A stretch of DNA of 64,000 nt from Cryptomeria japonica (lineage: Eukaryota; Streptophyta; Pinopsida; Cupressales; Cupressaceae). The translations under genes were made by a program, and so were the position numbers. Below are positions 46,701 through 49,700 of the stretch, in pieces. Below the pieces are notes generated by a model, which did no database searches, was not told the DNA's origin, and saw nothing but the letters and a program-made list of their open reading frames with translations. Numbering within the stretch: position 1 is the first letter of the stretch; every line of letters starts with the position of its first letter. Location: positions 260,946,437 to 261,010,436 of the forward strand of contig NC_081410.1 of NCBI RefSeq assembly GCF_030272615.1, in the 5' to 3' direction.

Positions 46701-49700
46701 ACCTCGGGAATGAACATTTTTCTTAGCGGTATGTGAAGAGAGCATGATGGGTTACTAATTTCTATGTGCGGCGAAGAATGGACAATGCAGAATGACTTGT
46801 GATCTGTTTGAGATTGTTTCATTCTATGTAATGTGTTTGGACGGTCAGGATTGGACCGCTTGTAATTGTAAACCTAAAATACTTAGGCTTTAAGGTTTAT
46901 GCTACCGACCTAATTGTTGTCTATAAGGTCAATGATGTTTGTTATTGTAAGTTGTTGGCAAAAGTTGTGTGTGTATTCGAGTGATGAGATACTTGCCAGA
47001 CCAGTGAGTGAAAACTGCAGAGTGTGATTGCAAAGTAGAAGAACTGAAAAGGATCTGCCTTAGCATGTAGTGTTGTTATCAGATCAGAGCTTTACCTGTT
47101 GTCTTCTAACCATTTCAACAGTAGGAAAATCCCTTTGTCAGATAGCTTTAACAGGCTTATTGTAAAACCTCTAACCAGGTGACTCAAGTTCATTGAGTTC
47201 TTCAAATCCTCTAGCAAGGTAACCTTTAACAGGGTATATAGTCATCCCTTTACCGAGTGATCTTTAACAGGATCGGTTCCTAACAGAACCTTATTGTAAA
47301 GTCTTTAACCAGACTAGGCTCCTAACAGAGCGAGCTTCAAAAGAGTTCAAAACAAGCTTGTGGGTATTCATCCCCACCGTGGTTTTTCCCATTTGGGTTT
47401 CCACGTGAAAAATCTGTGTGTCATGAGTTGTGCATTTTTCATGTGATGATTGAATATTCTTGGTTTAGGTGATTATGCATGCAGAGCTAATGGTTATAGT
47501 ATTACTGATACAACACATGCATATGTGTTTTGGTGAAGTAGTTATCAAGTGTTGAATGATATTTGAAGTATTTAGTTTTACTGGTTTAGTTGTCTGAAGC
47601 ATTTTTGTGTTTAACCGGTATACCCATGGTTAAGTTCAGTAATGAAGACAACTGGTTATCATTGTTTTAACTTGATAAGTTGTTGAGAAGTTTTTGTCTG
47701 TACTGATTCCCTCCCCCCCCCCCCCCCCCTCTCAGTACCAGTTAGGGTATTCGTTGTTCATCATTATTCATCAAATTCAACTTGCTTCTGATTTCCCTCC
47801 TCTTGTGAGATTCTCTCTTGGGTGAACCTTGGAAAATGATTGAGCTATCTGCTATCACATTCTTGTGACTAGGTAGGTGTAAGGCAACTTTTGAAGAGGA
47901 CACTTCACCACTCAGCTTAATAAAAATAGTCAAGCTTGGATTATTCTCGATCTCTAGCTTGCCAAGAAAGTTACAAATGTTGATGAAGTCATGGCAATGA
48001 GGCACATCTATTATTCCTCTTTTCTGTTTCCCTCTCTGACAGCCTTTTAAATCCTGGAGAGGGTGCTTGTGAGCTTTCTTTGGGACAAACAAGGTGGAGT
48101 GAAACAGATTCCTTTATGGCATGTGATATTACATTTTTGGCACTGTCCCACTCAGCTTGATAAAAATGGTCAAGCTTGGATTATTTTCAATAACCAGCTT
48201 GTCAAGAAAGTTACAAATGTTGATAAAAACATGGCATCAAGGCACATATATTTCCTCTTTTCCGTTTCCCTCTTTGTCGGCCTGTTAAATTCTGGAGAAG
48301 GTGCTTGTGAGCTTTCTTTGGGACAAACAAGGTGTAGTGAAACAGATTCCTTAAGGCCTGTGATCATAAATTTTTGGTACTCCCCAGTATAAGAGCTAAA
48401 GCATCGCCCCTTCTAAAAAGTGGTAGTGAAGATAGTAGAGAATGATTCCCCATGTCAAAAAAAATTTCATCCAATCCATAACAAATTAGTAGATTTAGGT
48501 TTTCAAACTTCCCTTTTAGCTTAAAAACATCATTGGTTGTGCTATGGTGTTAAAACTTTCAGGTTCAACTCCATTTATAAGAGCATGAGCTGTTTGAAAT
48601 ATAGCGTCCAAGTTTCTTCAATAGCACTCTAAGGAGACATGGAATGCTTAGGAAATAGCTTCTTAGACCAATTTAAAAATTTCACTTTTCAAAATCTCAT
48701 GTTGGTTCTTTGTTCTGTTTGTTGATAGAAAATTGGCCAAAAGTTGTTTTCATTGGAGGTTATAAAAAAAGTAGACCAACATGCTTCTCAAGATCTCGGT
48801 AGAATAATTTCTAGAAGTCTATCTTCTCACTGTGCAACTCCAAGGGTCAATACCTTTCTCAAGAGATTGGAAATAAGGAAATGATAAGGCCTTCTACAAT
48901 TATGTGACAAAGGACCAAAACGAATCAGTGAAACACACCACATGTCTTACCCCATGATTGACAGGAGGACAGGGATGAGGGACATGAAGTTTACTAGCAA
49001 AGGAGATCCCAATCCATTTGGAAATTACAATACTCTTTCATACACAAATTTTTGGGGTGGTTAAAACCCCACCAAGAGTGGGTTGTCTAAGACAAGACTT
49101 CAAAAATTCAATGCTGTATATTATTGTTTAAGCATCCTTTTTGGCAGAAACAATATTATTGATCATGTCTCTTGATGATGTCCTCCTGTCCATTTAATGC
49201 TATAGATTATTTTTTATACATTCCATTTGGTAGAACTAAAATTGATAAGCATGTCTTTTGAAGATCTCCTGCCATTTTTTTTGCTGACAATTTCAAGTTG
49301 AATTCAATTATCTAATCAGCTCACCACCATGGAAAGGCCCTATCCTTGGGATCAGCTTTTCTACTCCCCTCATATATCTCTAAACAAAAGAAGTAGCTCA
49401 AGTCTCGTCAAGGTCTTTAAACAGACTCCAAGAGGACTTTGGCTGAACCCAATCCCAAGAAATGTGATAAGTATGTTGTTATAAATGATTAGCTCTGAGT
49501 CACCTCAATTTGTTAATTGTGTTCTGCCTCAACCAAACATAGCTCTACTCGGATAGATTTTGACATAAGTAGAATATTTTGTTTATCGCTCACTACATTT
49601 CTATCCTGTCTAATTTTCATACTTTATTTAGCTCCCTACACTTCCTCAACCTAAAGGGAGATAGCATTTAGGCACTCTACGCATTGAGATGATCACGGAT

